This document shows, piece by piece, positions 1 through 14,180 of a DNA stretch of 64,000 bases. Every line of letters begins with the position of its first letter. The stretch's first letter is position 1. Made by a program: the position numbers and the translations under genes. This DNA is from Antitrichia curtipendula. Taxonomy: Eukaryota; Streptophyta; Bryopsida; Hypnales; Leucodontaceae. Below the pieces are notes generated by a model. That model was not told where the DNA came from and ran no database searches. It worked only from the letters and a program-made list of their open reading frames with translations. The DNA is taken from the NCBI GenBank assembly GCA_951230915.1, contig OX579637.1, forward strand, positions 992,001 through 1,056,000, given 5' to 3'.

Positions 1-3000
1 CACTTGAACAAAAGCAAATGGGAATTAAACCAGACCTGTACTTTATTAATCCACCCAGTCACATCAGATGTCATAAAATTTCATTTTGAAAGTGACTTGA
101 ATAAATATGTGTAAGTTGTGAACACGCACTAGTATTTGAATGTACAAAAGTTATTTAATATTTGTCTAAGTATTAATGCACCCACACGTGAATAAAAGAA
201 AATGAGAATCAAACCAGACCTGTACTTTATTAATCCACCTAGTCACATCAAAGGTCATAGAATTTCATTTTGAAAGTCACTTGAATAAATTTGTATAAGT
301 TGTAAACACGCACTAGTATTTGAATGTACAAAATTATTTAATATTTGTCTGAATTTTAATGCACCCACACGTGAATAAAAACAAATGAGAATCAAACCAG
401 ACCTGTATTTTATTAATCCACCCAGTCACATCAAAGGTCATAGAATTTCATTTTGAAAGTCACTTGAATAAATTTGTGTAAGTTGTAAACACGCACTAGT
501 ATTTGAATATACAAAATTATTTTATATTTGTCTAAAGATTAATGCAACTACACTTGAACAAAAGCAAATGGGAATTAAACCAGACCTGTACTTTATTAAT
601 CCACCCAATCACATCAGATGTCATAAAATTTCATTTTGAAAGTGACTTGAATAAATTTGAGTAAGTTGTAATCACGCTCTAGTATTTGAATGTACAAAAT
701 TATTTAGTATTTGTGTAAAGATTAATGCAACTACACTTGAACAAAAGCAAATGGGAATTAAACCAGACCTGTACTTTATTAATCCACCCAGTCACATCAG
801 ATGTCATAAAAATTCATTTTGAAAGTGACTTGAATGAATTTGTGTAAGTTGTAAACACGCACTAGTATTTGAATGTACAAGATTAATTAATATTTGTGTA
901 AAGATTAATGCAACTACACTTGAACAAAAGCAAATGGGAATTCAACCAGTCCTGTACTTTATTAATCCACCCAATCACATCAGATGTCATAAAATTTCAT
1001 TTTGAAAGCGACTTGATTAAATTTGAGTAAGTTGTAAACACGCTCTAGTATTTGAATGTACAAAATTAATTAATATTTGTGTAAAGATTAATGCAACTAC
1101 ACTTGAACAAAAGCAAATGGGAATTCAACCAGATTTGTACTTTATTAATCCACCCAATCACATCAGATGTCATAAAATTTCATTTTGAAAGTGACTTGAA
1201 TGAATTTGTGTAAGTTGTAAACACGCTCTAGTATTTGAATGTACAAAATTAATTAACCTTTGTATAAGGATTAATGCACCCACACGTGAACAAAAGCAAA
1301 TGGGAATGAAACCAAACCTGTACTTTATTAATCCAACCAGTCACATCAAATGTCATAGAATTTTATTTTGAAAGTGAATTGAATAAATTTGAGTAAGTTG
1401 TAAACACGCTCTAGTATTTGAATGTACAAAATTATTTAATATTTGTTTAAATTTTAATGCACCCACACGTGAACAAAAGCAAATGGGAATTAAACCAGAC
1501 CTGTACATTATTAATCCACCCAGTCACATCAAAGGTCATAGAATTTTATTTTGAAAGTGACTTGAATAAATTTGTGTAAGTTGTAAACACGCACTAGTAT
1601 TTGAATGTACAAAATTATTTAATATTTGTCTTAGTATTAATGCACCCACACTTGAACAAAAGCAAATGGGAATGAAACCAGACCTATACTTTATTAATCC
1701 ACCCAGCCACATCAAAGGTCATAGAATTTTATTTTGAAAGTGACTTGAATAAATTTGAGTAAGTTGTAAACACGCTCTAGTATTTGAATGTATAAAATTA
1801 TTTAATACTTGTTTAAACATTAATGCACCCACACGTGAACAAAAGCAAATGGGAATTAAACCAGACCTGTACTTTATTAATCCACCCAGTCACATCAGAT
1901 GTCATGAAATTTCATTTTGAAAGTGACTTGAATAAATATGTGTAAGTTGTAAACACGCACTAGTATTTGAATGTACAAAATTATTTAATATTTGTCTTAG
2001 TATTAATGCACCCACACTTGAACAAAAGCAAATGGGAATGAAACCAGACCTATACTTTATTAATCCACCCAGCCACATCAAAGGTCATAGAATTTTATTT
2101 TGAAAGTGACTTGAATAAATTTGAGTAAGTTGTAAACACGCTCTAGTATTTGAATGTATAAAATTATTTAATACTTGTTTAAACATTAATGCACCCACAC
2201 GTGAACAAAAGCAAATGGGAATTAAACCAGACCTGTACTTTATTAATCCACCCAGTCACATCAGATGTCATGAAATTTCATTTTGAAAGTGACTTGAATA
2301 AATATGTGTAAGTTGTAAACACGCACTAGTATTTGAATGTACAAAAGTTATTTAATATTTGTCTAAGTATAATTGCACCCACACGTGAATAAAAGAAAAT
2401 GAGAATCAAACCAGACCTGTACTTTATTAATCCACCTAGTCACATCAAAGGTCATAGAATTTCATTTTGAAAGTCACTTGAATAAATTTGTATAAGTTGT
2501 AAACACGCACTAGTATTTGAATGTACAAAATTAATTAACCTTTGTATAAGGATTAATGCACCCACACGTGAACAAAAGCAAATGGGAATCAAACCAGACC
2601 TGTACTTTATTAATCCACCCAGTCACATCAAAGGTCATAGAATTTCATTTTGAAAGTGAGCTGAATAAATTTGTGTAAGTTGTAAACACGCTCTAGTATT
2701 TGAATGTACCAAATTATTTAATATTTGTGTAAAGATTAATGCAACTACACTTGAACAAATGCAAATGGGAATTCAACCAATCCTGTACTTTATTAATCCA
2801 CCCAATCACATCAGATGTCATAAAATTTCATTTTGAAAGCGACTTGAATAAATTTGAGTAAGTTGTAAACACGCTCTAGTATTTGAATGTACAAAATTAA
2901 TTAACCTTTGTATAAGGATTAATGCACCCACACGTGAACAAAAGAAAATGGGAATCAAACCAAACCTGTACTTTATTAATCCACCCAGTCACATCAAAGG

Positions 3001-3200
3001 TCATAAAAATTCATTTTGAAAGTGACTTGAATAAATTTGAGTAAGTTGTAAACACGCTCTAGTATTTAAATGTACAAAATTATTTAATATTTGTGTAAAG
3101 ATTAATGCAACTACACTTGAACAAAAGCAAATGGGAATTAAACCAGACCTGTACTATATTAATCCACCCAGTCAAATCAAATGTCATAGAAATTCATTTT
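1..3200 (+). repeat. Rearranged, truncated copy of the 30-monomer unit
   Basis: Bases 1-1,440 match 5,127-6,566 at an offset of 5,126 bp (28 monomers). Landmarks at 368, 551 and 1,283 reappear at 5,494, 5,677 and 6,409. Further right the match moves to an offset of 5,676 bp (31 monomers): TGTACC at 2,705 pairs with 8,381. The block is therefore a relative of the unit at 3,200-8,690 with a net loss of three monomers, and its start lies outside the window. Confidence 0.8.
1615..2346 (+). repeat. Tandem dimer duplication, 2 x 366 bp
   Basis: Two consecutive two-monomer blocks are nearly identical. TTTGTCTTAG at about 1,625 recurs 366 bp later. Both copies share the uncommon CCCAGCCACATC in the first monomer and GTCATGAAATTTC in the second. 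Shared private variants show a local, recent duplication of a dimer. Confidence 0.85.
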
Positions 3201-6200
3201 GAAAGTGACTTGAATGAATTTGAGTAAGTTGTAAACACGCTCTAGTATTTGAATGTACAAAATTATTTACTATTTGTCTAAAGATTAATGCAACTACACT
3301 TGAACAAAAGCAAATAGGAATTAAACCATACCTGTACTATATTAATCCACCCAGTCAAATCAAATGTCATAGAAATTCATTTTGAAAGTGACTTGAATGA
3401 ATTTGAGTAAGTTGTAAACACGCTCTAGTATTTGAATGTACAAAATTATTTAATATTTGTGTAAAGATTGATGCAACTACACTTGAACAAAAGCAAATAG
3501 GAATTAAACCATACCTGTACTTTATTAATCCACCCAGTCAAATCAAATGTCATAGAAATTCATTTTGAAAGTTACTTGAATAAATTTGAGTAAGTTGTAA
3601 ACACGCTCTAGTATTTGAATGTACATAATTAATTAACCTTTGTATAAGGATTAATGCACCCACACGTGAACAAAAGAAAATGGGAATCAAACCAGACCTG
3701 TACTTTATTAATCCACCCAGTCACATTAAATGTCATAGAATTTCATTTTGAAAGTGACTTGAATAAATTTGAATAAGTTGTAAAAACGCACTAGTATTTG
3801 AATGTACAAAATTATTTAATATTTGTGTAAAGATTGATGCAACTACACTTGAACAAAAGCAAATGGGAATTCAACCAGACCTGTACTTTATTAATCCACC
3901 CAGTCACATCAAATGTCATAGAATTTCATTTTGAAAGCGACTTGAATAAATTTGAGTAAGTTGTAAACATGCTCTAGTATTTGAATGTACATAATTAATT
4001 AACCTTTGTATAAGGATTAATGCACCCACACGTGAACAACAACAAATGGGAATTAAACCAGACCTGTACTTTATTAATCCACCCAGTCACATCAGATGTC
4101 ATAAAAATTCATTTTGAAAGTGACTTGAATAAATTTGTGTAAGTTGTGAACACGCACTAGTATTTGAATGTACAAAATTATTTAATATTTGTCTTAATAT
4201 TAAAGCACCCACACGTGAATAAAAGCGAATAAGAATCAAACCAGACCTGTACTTTATTAATCCACCCAGTCAAATCAAATGTCATAGAACTTCATTTTGA
4301 AAGTGACTTGAATAAATTTGAGTAAGTTGTAAACACGCTCTAGTATTTGAATGTACAAAATTAATTAACCTTTGTATAAGGATTAATGCACCCACACGTG
4401 AACAAAAGCAAATGGGAATGAAACCAGACCTGTACTTTATTAATCCACCCAGTCACATCAAATGTCATAGAATTTCATTTTGAAAGTGAATTGAATAAAT
4501 TTGAGTAAGTTGTAAACACGCTCTAGTATTTGAATGTACAAAATTAATTAACCTTTGTATAAGGATTAATGCACCCACACGTGAACAAAAGCAAATGGGA
4601 ATTAAACCAGACCTGTACTTTATTAATCCACCCAGTCACATCAAAGGTCATAGAATTTTATTTTGAAAGTGACTTGAATAAATTTGTGTAAGTTGTAAAC
4701 ACGCTCTAGTATTTGAATGTACAAAATTATTTAATATTTGTCTTAGTATTAATGCACCCACACTTGAACAAAAGCAAATGGGAATGAAACCAGACCTATA
4801 CTTTATTAATCCACCCAGTCACATCAAAGGTCATAGAATTTTATTTTGAAAGCGACTTGAATAAATTTGAGTAAGTTGTAAACACGCTCTAGAATTTGAA
4901 TGTACAAAATTATTTAATATTTGTGTAAAGATTAATGCAACTACACTTGAACAAAAGCAAATGGGAATTCAACCAGATTTGTACTTTATTAATCCACCCA
5001 ATCACATCAGATGTCATAGAATTTTATTTTGAAAGTGACTTGAATAAATTTGAGTAAGTTGTAAACACGCTCTAGTATTTGAATGTATAAAATTATTTAA
5101 TATTTGTTTAAACATTAATGCACCCACACGTGAACAAAAGCAAATGGGAATTAAACCAGACCTGTACTTTATTAATCCACCCAGTCACATCAGATGTCAT
5201 AAAATTTCATTTTGAAAGTGACTTGAATAAATATGTGTAAGTTGTAAACACGCACTAGTATTTGAATGTACAAAAGTTATTTAATATTTGTCTAAGTATT
5301 AATGCACCCACACGTGAATAAAAGAAAATGAGAATCAAACCAAACCTGTACTTTATTAATCCACCTAGTCACATCAAAGGTCATAGAATTTCATTTTGAA
5401 AGTGACTTGAATAAATTTGTATAAGTTGTAAACACGCACTAGTATTTGAATGTACAAAATTATTTAATATTTGTTTAAATTTTAATGCACCCACACGTGA
5501 ATAAAAACAAATGAGAATCAAACCAGACCTGTACTTTATTAGTCCACCCAGTCACATCAAAGGTCATAGAATTTCATTTTGAAAGTCACTTGAATAAATT
5601 TGTGTAAGTTGTAAACACGCACTAGTATTTGAATATACAAAATTATTTTATATTTGTCTAAAGATTAATGCAACTACACTTGAACAAAAGCAAATGGGAA
5701 TTAAACCAGACCTGTACTTTATTAATCCACCCAATCACATCAGATGTCATAAAATTTCATTTTGAAAGTGACTTGAATAAATTTGAGTAAGTTGTAAACA
5801 CGCTCTAGTATTTGAATGTACAAAATTATTTAGTATTTGTGTAAAGATTAATGCAACTACACTTGAACAAAAGCAAATGGGAATTAAACCAGACCTGTAC
5901 TTTATTAATCCACCCAATCACATCAGATGTCATAAAAATTCATTTTGAAAGTGACTTGAATGAATTTGTGTAAGTTGTAAACACGCACTAGTATTTGAAT
6001 GTACAAAATTAATTAATATTTGTGTAAAGATTAATGCAACTACACTTGAACAAAAGCAAATGGGAATTCAACCAGTCCTGTACTTTATTAATAAACCCAA
6101 TCACATCAGATGTCATAAAATTTCATTTTGAAAGCGACTTGAATAAATTTGAGTAAGTTGTAAACACGCTCTAGAATTTGAATGTACAAAATTATTTAAT

Positions 6201-8690
6201 ATTTGTGTAAAGATTAATGCAACTACACTTGAACAAAAGCAAATGGGAATTCAACCAGATTTGTACTTTATTAATCCACCCAATCACATCAGATGTCATA
6301 AAATTTCATTTTGAAAGTGACTTGAATGAATTTGTGTAAGTTGTAAACACGCTCTAGTATTTGAATGTACAAAATTAATTAACCTTTGTATAAGGATTAA
6401 TGCACCCACACGTGAACAAAAGCAAATGGGAATGAAACCAAACCTGTACTTTATTAATCCAACCAGTCACATCAAATGTCATAGAATTTTATTTTGAAAG
6501 TGAATTGAATAAATTTGAGTAAGTTGTAAACACGCTCTAGTATTTGAATGTACAAAATTATTTAATATTTGTTTAAATTTTAATGCACCCACACGTGAAC
6601 AAAAGCAAATGGGAATTAAACCAGACCTGTACTTTATTAATCCACCCAGTCATATCAGATGTCATAAAATTTCATATTGAAAGTGACTTGAATAAATTTG
6701 TGTAAGTTGTAAACACGCACTAGTATTTGAATGTACAAAATTATTTAATATTTGTCTTAGTATTAATGCACCCACACTTGAACAAAAGCAAATGGGAATG
6801 AAACCAGACCTATACTTTATTAATCCACCCAGTCACATCAAAGGTCATAGAATTTTATTTTGAAAGTGACTTGAATAAATTTGTGTAAGTTGTAAACACG
6901 CACTAGTATTTGAATGTACAAAATTATTTAATATTTGTCTTAGTATTAATGCACCCACACTTGAACAAAAGCAAATGGGAATGAAACCAGACCTATACTT
7001 TATTAATCCACCCAGTCACATCAAAGGTCATAGAATTTTATTTTGAAAGTGACTTGAATAAATTTGAGTAAGTTGTAAACACGCTCTAGTATTTGAATGT
7101 ATAAAATTATTTAATATTTGTTTAAACATTAATGCACCCACACGTGAACAAAAGCAAATGGGAATTAAACCAGACCTGTACTTTATTAATCCACCTAGTC
7201 ACATCAGATGTCATAAAATTTCATTTTGAAAGTGACTTGAATAAATATGTGTAAGTTGTAAACACGCACTAGTATTTGAATGTACAAAAGTTATTTAATA
7301 TTTGTCTAAGTATTAATGCACCCACACGTGAATAAAAGAAAATGAGAATCAAACCAGACCTGTACTTTATTAATCCACCTAGTCACATCAAAGGTCATAG
7401 AATTTCATTATGAAAGTCACTTGAATAAATTTGTATAAGTTGTAAACACGCACTAGTATTTGAATGTACAAAATTATTTAATATTTGTCCTAATATTAAT
7501 GCACCCACACGTGAATAAAAACAAATGAGAATCAAACCAGACCTGTACTTTATTAATCCACCCAGTCACATCAAAGGTCATAGAATTTCATTTTGAAAGT
7601 CACTTGAATAAATTTGTGTAAGTTGTAAACACGCACTAGTATTTGAATATACCAAATTGTTTTATATTTGTCTAAAGATTAATGCAACTACTCTTGAACA
7701 AAAGCAAATGGGAATGAAACCAGACCTATACTTTATTAATCCACCCAGTCACTTCAGATGTCATAAAATTTCATTTTGAAAGTGACTTGAATAAATATGT
7801 GTAAGTTGTAAACACGCACTAGTATTTGAATGTACAAAAGTTATTTAATATTTGTCTAAATATTAATGCACCCACACGTGAACAAAAGAAAATGAGAATC
7901 AAACCAGACGTGTACTTTATTAATCCACCGAGTCACATCAAAGGTCATAGAATTTCATTTTGAAAGTCACTTGAATAAATTTGTGTAAGTTCTAAACACG
8001 CACTAGTATTTGAATGTAAAAAGTTATTTAATATTTGTGTAAAGATTAATGCAACTACACTTGAACAAAAGCAAATGGGAATGAAACCAGACCTGTACTT
8101 TATTAATCCACCCAGTCACATCAGATGTCATAGAATTTCATTTTGAAAGTGACTTGAATGAATTTGAGTAAGTTGTAATCACGCTCTAGTATTTGAATGT
8201 ACAAAATTATTTAATATTTGTCTTAATATTAATGCACCCACACGTGAATAAAAGCAAATGGGAATCAAACCAGACCTATACTTTATTAATCCACCCAGTC
8301 ACATCAAAGGTCATAGAATTTCATTTTGAAAGTGACTTGAATGAATTTGTGTAAGTTGTAAACACGCTCTAGTATTTGAATGTACCAAATTATTTAATAT
8401 TTGTGTAAAGATTAATGCAACTACACTTGAACAAATGCAAATGGGAATTCAACCAGTCCTGTACTTTATTAATCCACCCAATCACATCAGATGTCATAAA
8501 ATTTCATTTTGAAAGCGACTTGAATAAATTTGAGTAAGTTGTAAACACGCTCTAGTATTTGAATGTACAAAATTAATTAACCTTTGTATAAGGATTAATG
8601 CACCCACACGTGAACAAAAAAAAAGGGAATTAAACCAAACCTGTACTTTATTAATCCACCCAGTCACATCAGATGTCATAAAATTTCATT
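3200..8690 (+). repeat. 30-monomer higher-order unit, copy A (5,492 bp)
   Basis: Landmarks here reappear exactly 5,492 bp downstream: 3,297 with 8,789, 3,661 with 9,153, and 5,121 with 10,613. The repeat length is 30 monomers. Start and end are set where the match fails on either side (near 3,200 and 8,690), and the two copies abut. Differences seen by eye are scattered single bases, for example CTCTAGAATTT near 6,170 against CTCTAGTATTT in copy B, and GTGACTTGAATGAAT near 8,335 against GTGAGCTGAATAAAT. High identity implies a recent event. Confidence 0.9.
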
Positions 8691-11600
8691 TTGAAAGTGA
8701 CTTGAATAAATTTGAGTAAGTTGTAAACACGCTCTAGTATTTGAATGTACAAAATTATTTAATATTTGTCTAAAGATTAATGCAACTACACTTGAACAAA
8801 AGCAAATAGGAATTAAACCATACCTGTACTATATTAATCCACCCAGTCAAATCAAATGTCATAGAAATTCATTTTGAAAGTGACTTGAATGAATTTGAGT
8901 AAGTTGTAAACACGCTCTAGTATTTGAATGTACAAAATTATTTAATATTTGTGTAAAGAGTGATGCAACTACACTTGAACAAAAGCAAATAGGAATTAAA
9001 CCATACATGTACTTTATTAATCCACCCAGTCAAATCAAATGTCATAGAAATTCATTTTGAAAGTTACTTGAATAAATTTGAGTAAGTTGTAAACACGCTC
9101 TAGTATTTGAATGTACATAATTAATTAACCTTTGTATAAGGATTAATGCACCCACACGTGAACAAAAGAAAATGGGAATCAAACCAGACCTGTACTTTAT
9201 TAATCCACCCAGTCACATTAAATGTCATAGAATTTCATTTTGAAAGTGACTTGAATAAATTTGAATAAGTTGTAAAAACGCACTAGTATTTGAATGTACA
9301 AAATTATTTAATATTTGTGTAAAGATTGATGCAACTACACTTGAACAAAAGCAAATGGGAATTCAACCAGACCTGTACTTTATTAATCCACCCAGTCACA
9401 TCAAATGTCATAGAATTTCATTTTGAAAGCGACTTGAATAAATTTGAGTAAGTTGTAAACATGCTCTAGTATTTGAATGTACATAATTAATTAACCTTTG
9501 TATAAGGATTAATGCACCCACACGTGAACAACAACAAATGGGAATTAAACCAGACCTGTACTTTATTAATCCACCCAGTCACATCAGATGTCATAAAAAT
9601 TCATTTTGAAAGTGACTTGAATAAATTTGTGTAAGTTGTGAACACGCACTAGTATTTGAATGTACAAAATTATTTAATATTTGTCTTAATATTAAAGCAC
9701 CCACACGTGAATAAAAGCGAATAAGAATCAAACCAGACCTGTACTTTATTAATCCACCCAGTCAAATCAAATGTCATAGAACTTCATTTTGAAAGTGACT
9801 TGAATAAATTTGAGTAAGTTGTAAACACGCTCTAGTATTTGAATGTACAAAATTAATTAACCTTTGTATAAGGATTAATGCACCCACACGTGAACAAAAG
9901 CAAATGGGAATGAAACCAGACCTGTACTTTATTAATCCACCCAGTCACATCAAATGTCATAGAATTTCATTTTGAAAGTGAATTGAATAAATTTGAGTAA
10001 GTTGTAAACACGCTCTAGTATTTGAATGTACAAAATTAATTAACCTTTGTATAAGGATTAATGCACCCACACGTGAACAAAAGCAAATGGGAATTAAACC
10101 AGACCTGTACTTTATTAATCCACCCAGTCACATCAAAGGTCATAGAATTTTATTTTGAAAGTGACTTGAATAAATTTGTGTAAGTTGTAAACACGCACTA
10201 GTATTTGAATGTACAAAATTATTTAATATTTGTCTTAGTATTAATGCACCCACACTTGAACAAAAGCAAATGGGAATGAAACCAGACCTATACTTTATTA
10301 ATCCACCCAGTCACATCAAAGGTCATAGAATTTTATTTTGAAAGCGACTTGAATAAATTTGAGTAAGTTGTAAACACGCTCTAGAATTTGAATGTACAAA
10401 ATTATTTAATATTTGTGTAAAGATTAATGCAACTACACTTGAACAAAAGCAAATGGGAATTCAACCAGATTTGTACTTTATTAATCCACCCAATCACATC
10501 AGATGTCATAGAATTTTATTTTGAAAGTGACTTGAATAAATTTGAGTAAGTTGTAAACACGCTCTAGTATTTGAATGTATAAAATTATTTAATATTTGTT
10601 TAAACATTAATGCACCCACACGTGAACAAAAGCAAATGGGAATTAAACCAGACCTGTACTTTATTAATCCACCCAGTCACATCAGATGTCATAAAATTTC
10701 ATTTTGAAAGTGACTTGAATAAATATGTGTAAGTTGTAAACACGCACTAGTATTTGAATGTACAAAAGTTATTTAATATTTGTCTAAGTATTAATGCACC
10801 CACACGTGAATAAAAGAAAATGAGAATCAAACCAAACCTGTACTTTATTAATCCACCTAGTCACATCAAAGGTCATAGAATTTCATTTTGAAAGTGACTT
10901 GAATAAATTTGTATAAGTTGTAAACACGCACTAGTATTTGAATGTACAAAATTATTTAATATTTGTTTAAATTTTAATGCACCCACACGTGAATAAAAAC
11001 AAATGAGAATCAAACCAGACCTGTACTTTATTAGTCCACCCAGTCACATCAAAGGTCATAGAATTTCATTTTGAAAGTCACTTGAATAAATTTGTGTAAG
11101 TTGTAAACACGCACTAGTATTTGAATATACAAAATTATTTTATATTTGTCTAAAGATTAATGCAACTACACTTGAACAAAAGCAAATGGGAATTAAACCA
11201 GACCTGTACTTTATTAATCCACCCAATCACATCAGATGTCATAAAATTTCATTTTGAAAGTGACTTGAATAAATTTGAGTAAGTTGTAAACACGCTCTAG
11301 TATTTGAATGTACAAAATTATTTAGTATTTGTGTAAAGATTAATGCAACTACACTTGAACAAAAGCAAATGGGAATTAAACCAGACCTGTACTTTATTAA
11401 TCCACCCAATCACATCAGATGTCATAAAAATTCATTTTGAAAGTGACTTGAATGAATTTGTGTAAGTTGTAAACACGCACTAGTATTTGAATGTACAAAA
11501 TTAATTAATATTTGTGTAAAGATTAATGCAACTACACTTGAACAAAAGCAAATGGGAATTCAACCAGTCCTGTACTTTATTAATAAACCCAATCACATCA

Positions 11601-14180
11601 GATGTCATAAAATTTCATTTTGAAAGCGACTTGAATAAATTTGAGTAAGTTGTAAACACGCTCTAGTATTTGAATGTACAAAATTATTTAATATTTGTGT
11701 AAAGATTAATGCAACTACACTTGAACAAAAGCAAATGGGAATTCAACCAGATTTGTACTTTATTAATCCACCCAATCACATCAGATGTCATAAAATTTCA
11801 TTTTGAAAGTGACTTGAATGAATTTGTGTAAGTTGTAAACACGCTCTAGTATTTGAATGTACAAAATTAATTAACCTTTGTATAAGGATTAATGCACCCA
11901 CACGTGAACAAAAGCAAATGGGAATGAAACCAAACCTGTACTTTATTAATCCAACCAGTCACATCAAATGTCATAGAATTTTATTTTGAAAGTGAATTGA
12001 ATAAATTTGAGTAAGTTGTAAACACGCTCTAGTATTTGAATGTACAAAATTATTTAATATTTGTTTAAATTTTAATGCACCCACACGTGAACAAAAGCAA
12101 ATGGGAATTAAACCAGACCTGTACTTTATTAATCCACCCAGTCATATCAGATGTCATAAAATTTCATATTGAAAGTGACTTGAATAAATTTGTGTAAGTT
12201 GTAAACACGCACTAGTATTTGAATGTACAAAATTATTTAATATTTGTCTTAGTATTAATGCACCCACACTTGAACAAAAGCAAATGGGAATGAAACCAGA
12301 CCTATACTTTATTAATCCACCCAGTCACATCAAAGGTCATAGAATTTTATTTTGAAAGTGACTTGAATAAATTTGTGTAAGTTGTAAACACGCACTAGTA
12401 TTTGAATGTACAAAATTATTTAATATTTGTCTTAGTATTAATGCACCCACACTTGAACAAAAGCAAATGGGAATGAAACCAGACCTATACTTTATTAATC
12501 CACCCAGTCACATCAAAGGTCATAGAATTTTATTTTGAAAGTGACTTGAATAAATTTGAGTAAGTTGTAAACACGCTCTAGTATTTGAATGTATAAAATT
12601 ATTTAATATTTGTTTAAACATTAATGCACCCACACGTGAACAAAAGCAAATGGGAATTAAACCAAACCTGTACTTTATTAATCCACCTAGTCACATCAGA
12701 TGTCATAAAATTTCATTTTGAAAGTGACTTGAATAAATATGTGTAAGTTGTAAACACGCACTAGTATTTGAATGTACAAAAGTTATTTAATATTTGTCTA
12801 AGTATTAATGCACCCACACGTGAATAAAAGAAAATGAGAATCAAACCAGACCTGTACTTTATTAATCCACCTAGTCACATCAAAGGTCATAGAATTTCAT
12901 TATGAAAGTCACTTGAATAAATTTGTATAAGTTGTAAACACGCACTAGTATTTGAATGTACAAAATTATTTAATATTTGTCCTAATATTAATGCACCCAC
13001 ACGTGAATAAAAACAAATGAGAATCAAACCAGACCTGTACTTTATTAATCCACCCAGTCACATCAAAGGTCATAGAATTTCATTTTGAAAGTCACTTGAA
13101 TAAATTTGTGTAAGTTGTAAACACGCATTAGTATTTGAATATACCAAATTGTTTTATATTTGTCTAAAGATTAATGCAACTACTCTTGAACAAAAGCAAA
13201 TGGGAATGAAACCAGACCTATACTTTATTAATCCACCCAGTCACATCAGATGTCATAAAATTTCATTTTGAAAGTGACTTGAATAAATATGTGTAAGTTG
13301 TAAACACGCACTAGTATTTGAATGTACAAAAGTTATTTAATATTTGTCTAAATATTAATGCACCCACACGTGAACAAAAGAAAATGAGAATCAAACCAGA
13401 CGTGTACTTTATTAATCCACCGAGTCACATCAAAGGTCATAGAATTTCATTTTGAAAGTCACTTGAATAAATTTGTGTAAGTTCTAAACACGCACTAGTA
13501 TTTGAATGTAAAAAGTTATTTAATATTTGTGTAAAGATTAATGCAACTACACTTGAACAAAAGCAAATGGGAATGAAACCAGACCTGTACTTTATTAATC
13601 CACCCAGTCACATCAGATGTCATAGAATTTCATTTTGAAAGTGACTTGAATGAATTTGAGTAAGTTGTAATCACGCTCTAGTATTTGAATGTACAAAATT
13701 ATTTAATATTTGTCTTAATATTAATGCACCCACACGTGAATAAAAGCAAATGGGAATCAAACCAGACCTATACTTTATTAATCCACCCAGTCACATCAAA
13801 GGTCATAGAATTTCATTTTGAAAGTGAGCTGAATAAATTTGTGTAAGTTGTAAACACGCTCTAGTATTTGAATGTACCAAATTATTTAATATTTGTGTAA
13901 AGATTAATGCAACTACACTTGAACAAATGCAAATGGGAATTCAACCAGTCCTGTACTTTATTAATCCACCCAATCACATCAGATGTCATAAAATTTCATT
14001 TTGAAAGCGACTTGAATAAATTTGAGTAAGTTGTAAACACGCTCTAGTATTTGAATGTACAAAATTAATTAACCTTTGTATAAGGATTAATGCACCCACA
14101 CGTGAACAAAAAAAATGGGAATCAAACCAAACCTGTACTTTATTAATCCACCCAGTCACATCAGATGTCATAAAGTTTCA
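8691..14180 (+). repeat. 30-monomer higher-order unit, copy B (5,492 bp)
   Basis: This is the tandem partner of the preceding unit. The match ends at about 14,172, where the sequence after AGATGTCATAAA changes to GTTTCATTTTGAAAGTCAC and then to class C linkers. Private variants shared with copy A include AACAACAACAAATGGG (near 9,525), AAAAGCGAATAAG (near 9,715) and CACCGAGTCACATC (near 13,420). Confidence 0.9.

Noticed and set aside
8494..8679. 61-codon minus-strand open frames inside the satellite (also 13,986-14,171 and 21,476-21,661)
   Set aside because: The monomer is 183 bp, which is 61 codons, so one reading frame persists from monomer to monomer and is cut once per repeat. These are products of periodicity, with no start context or domain.
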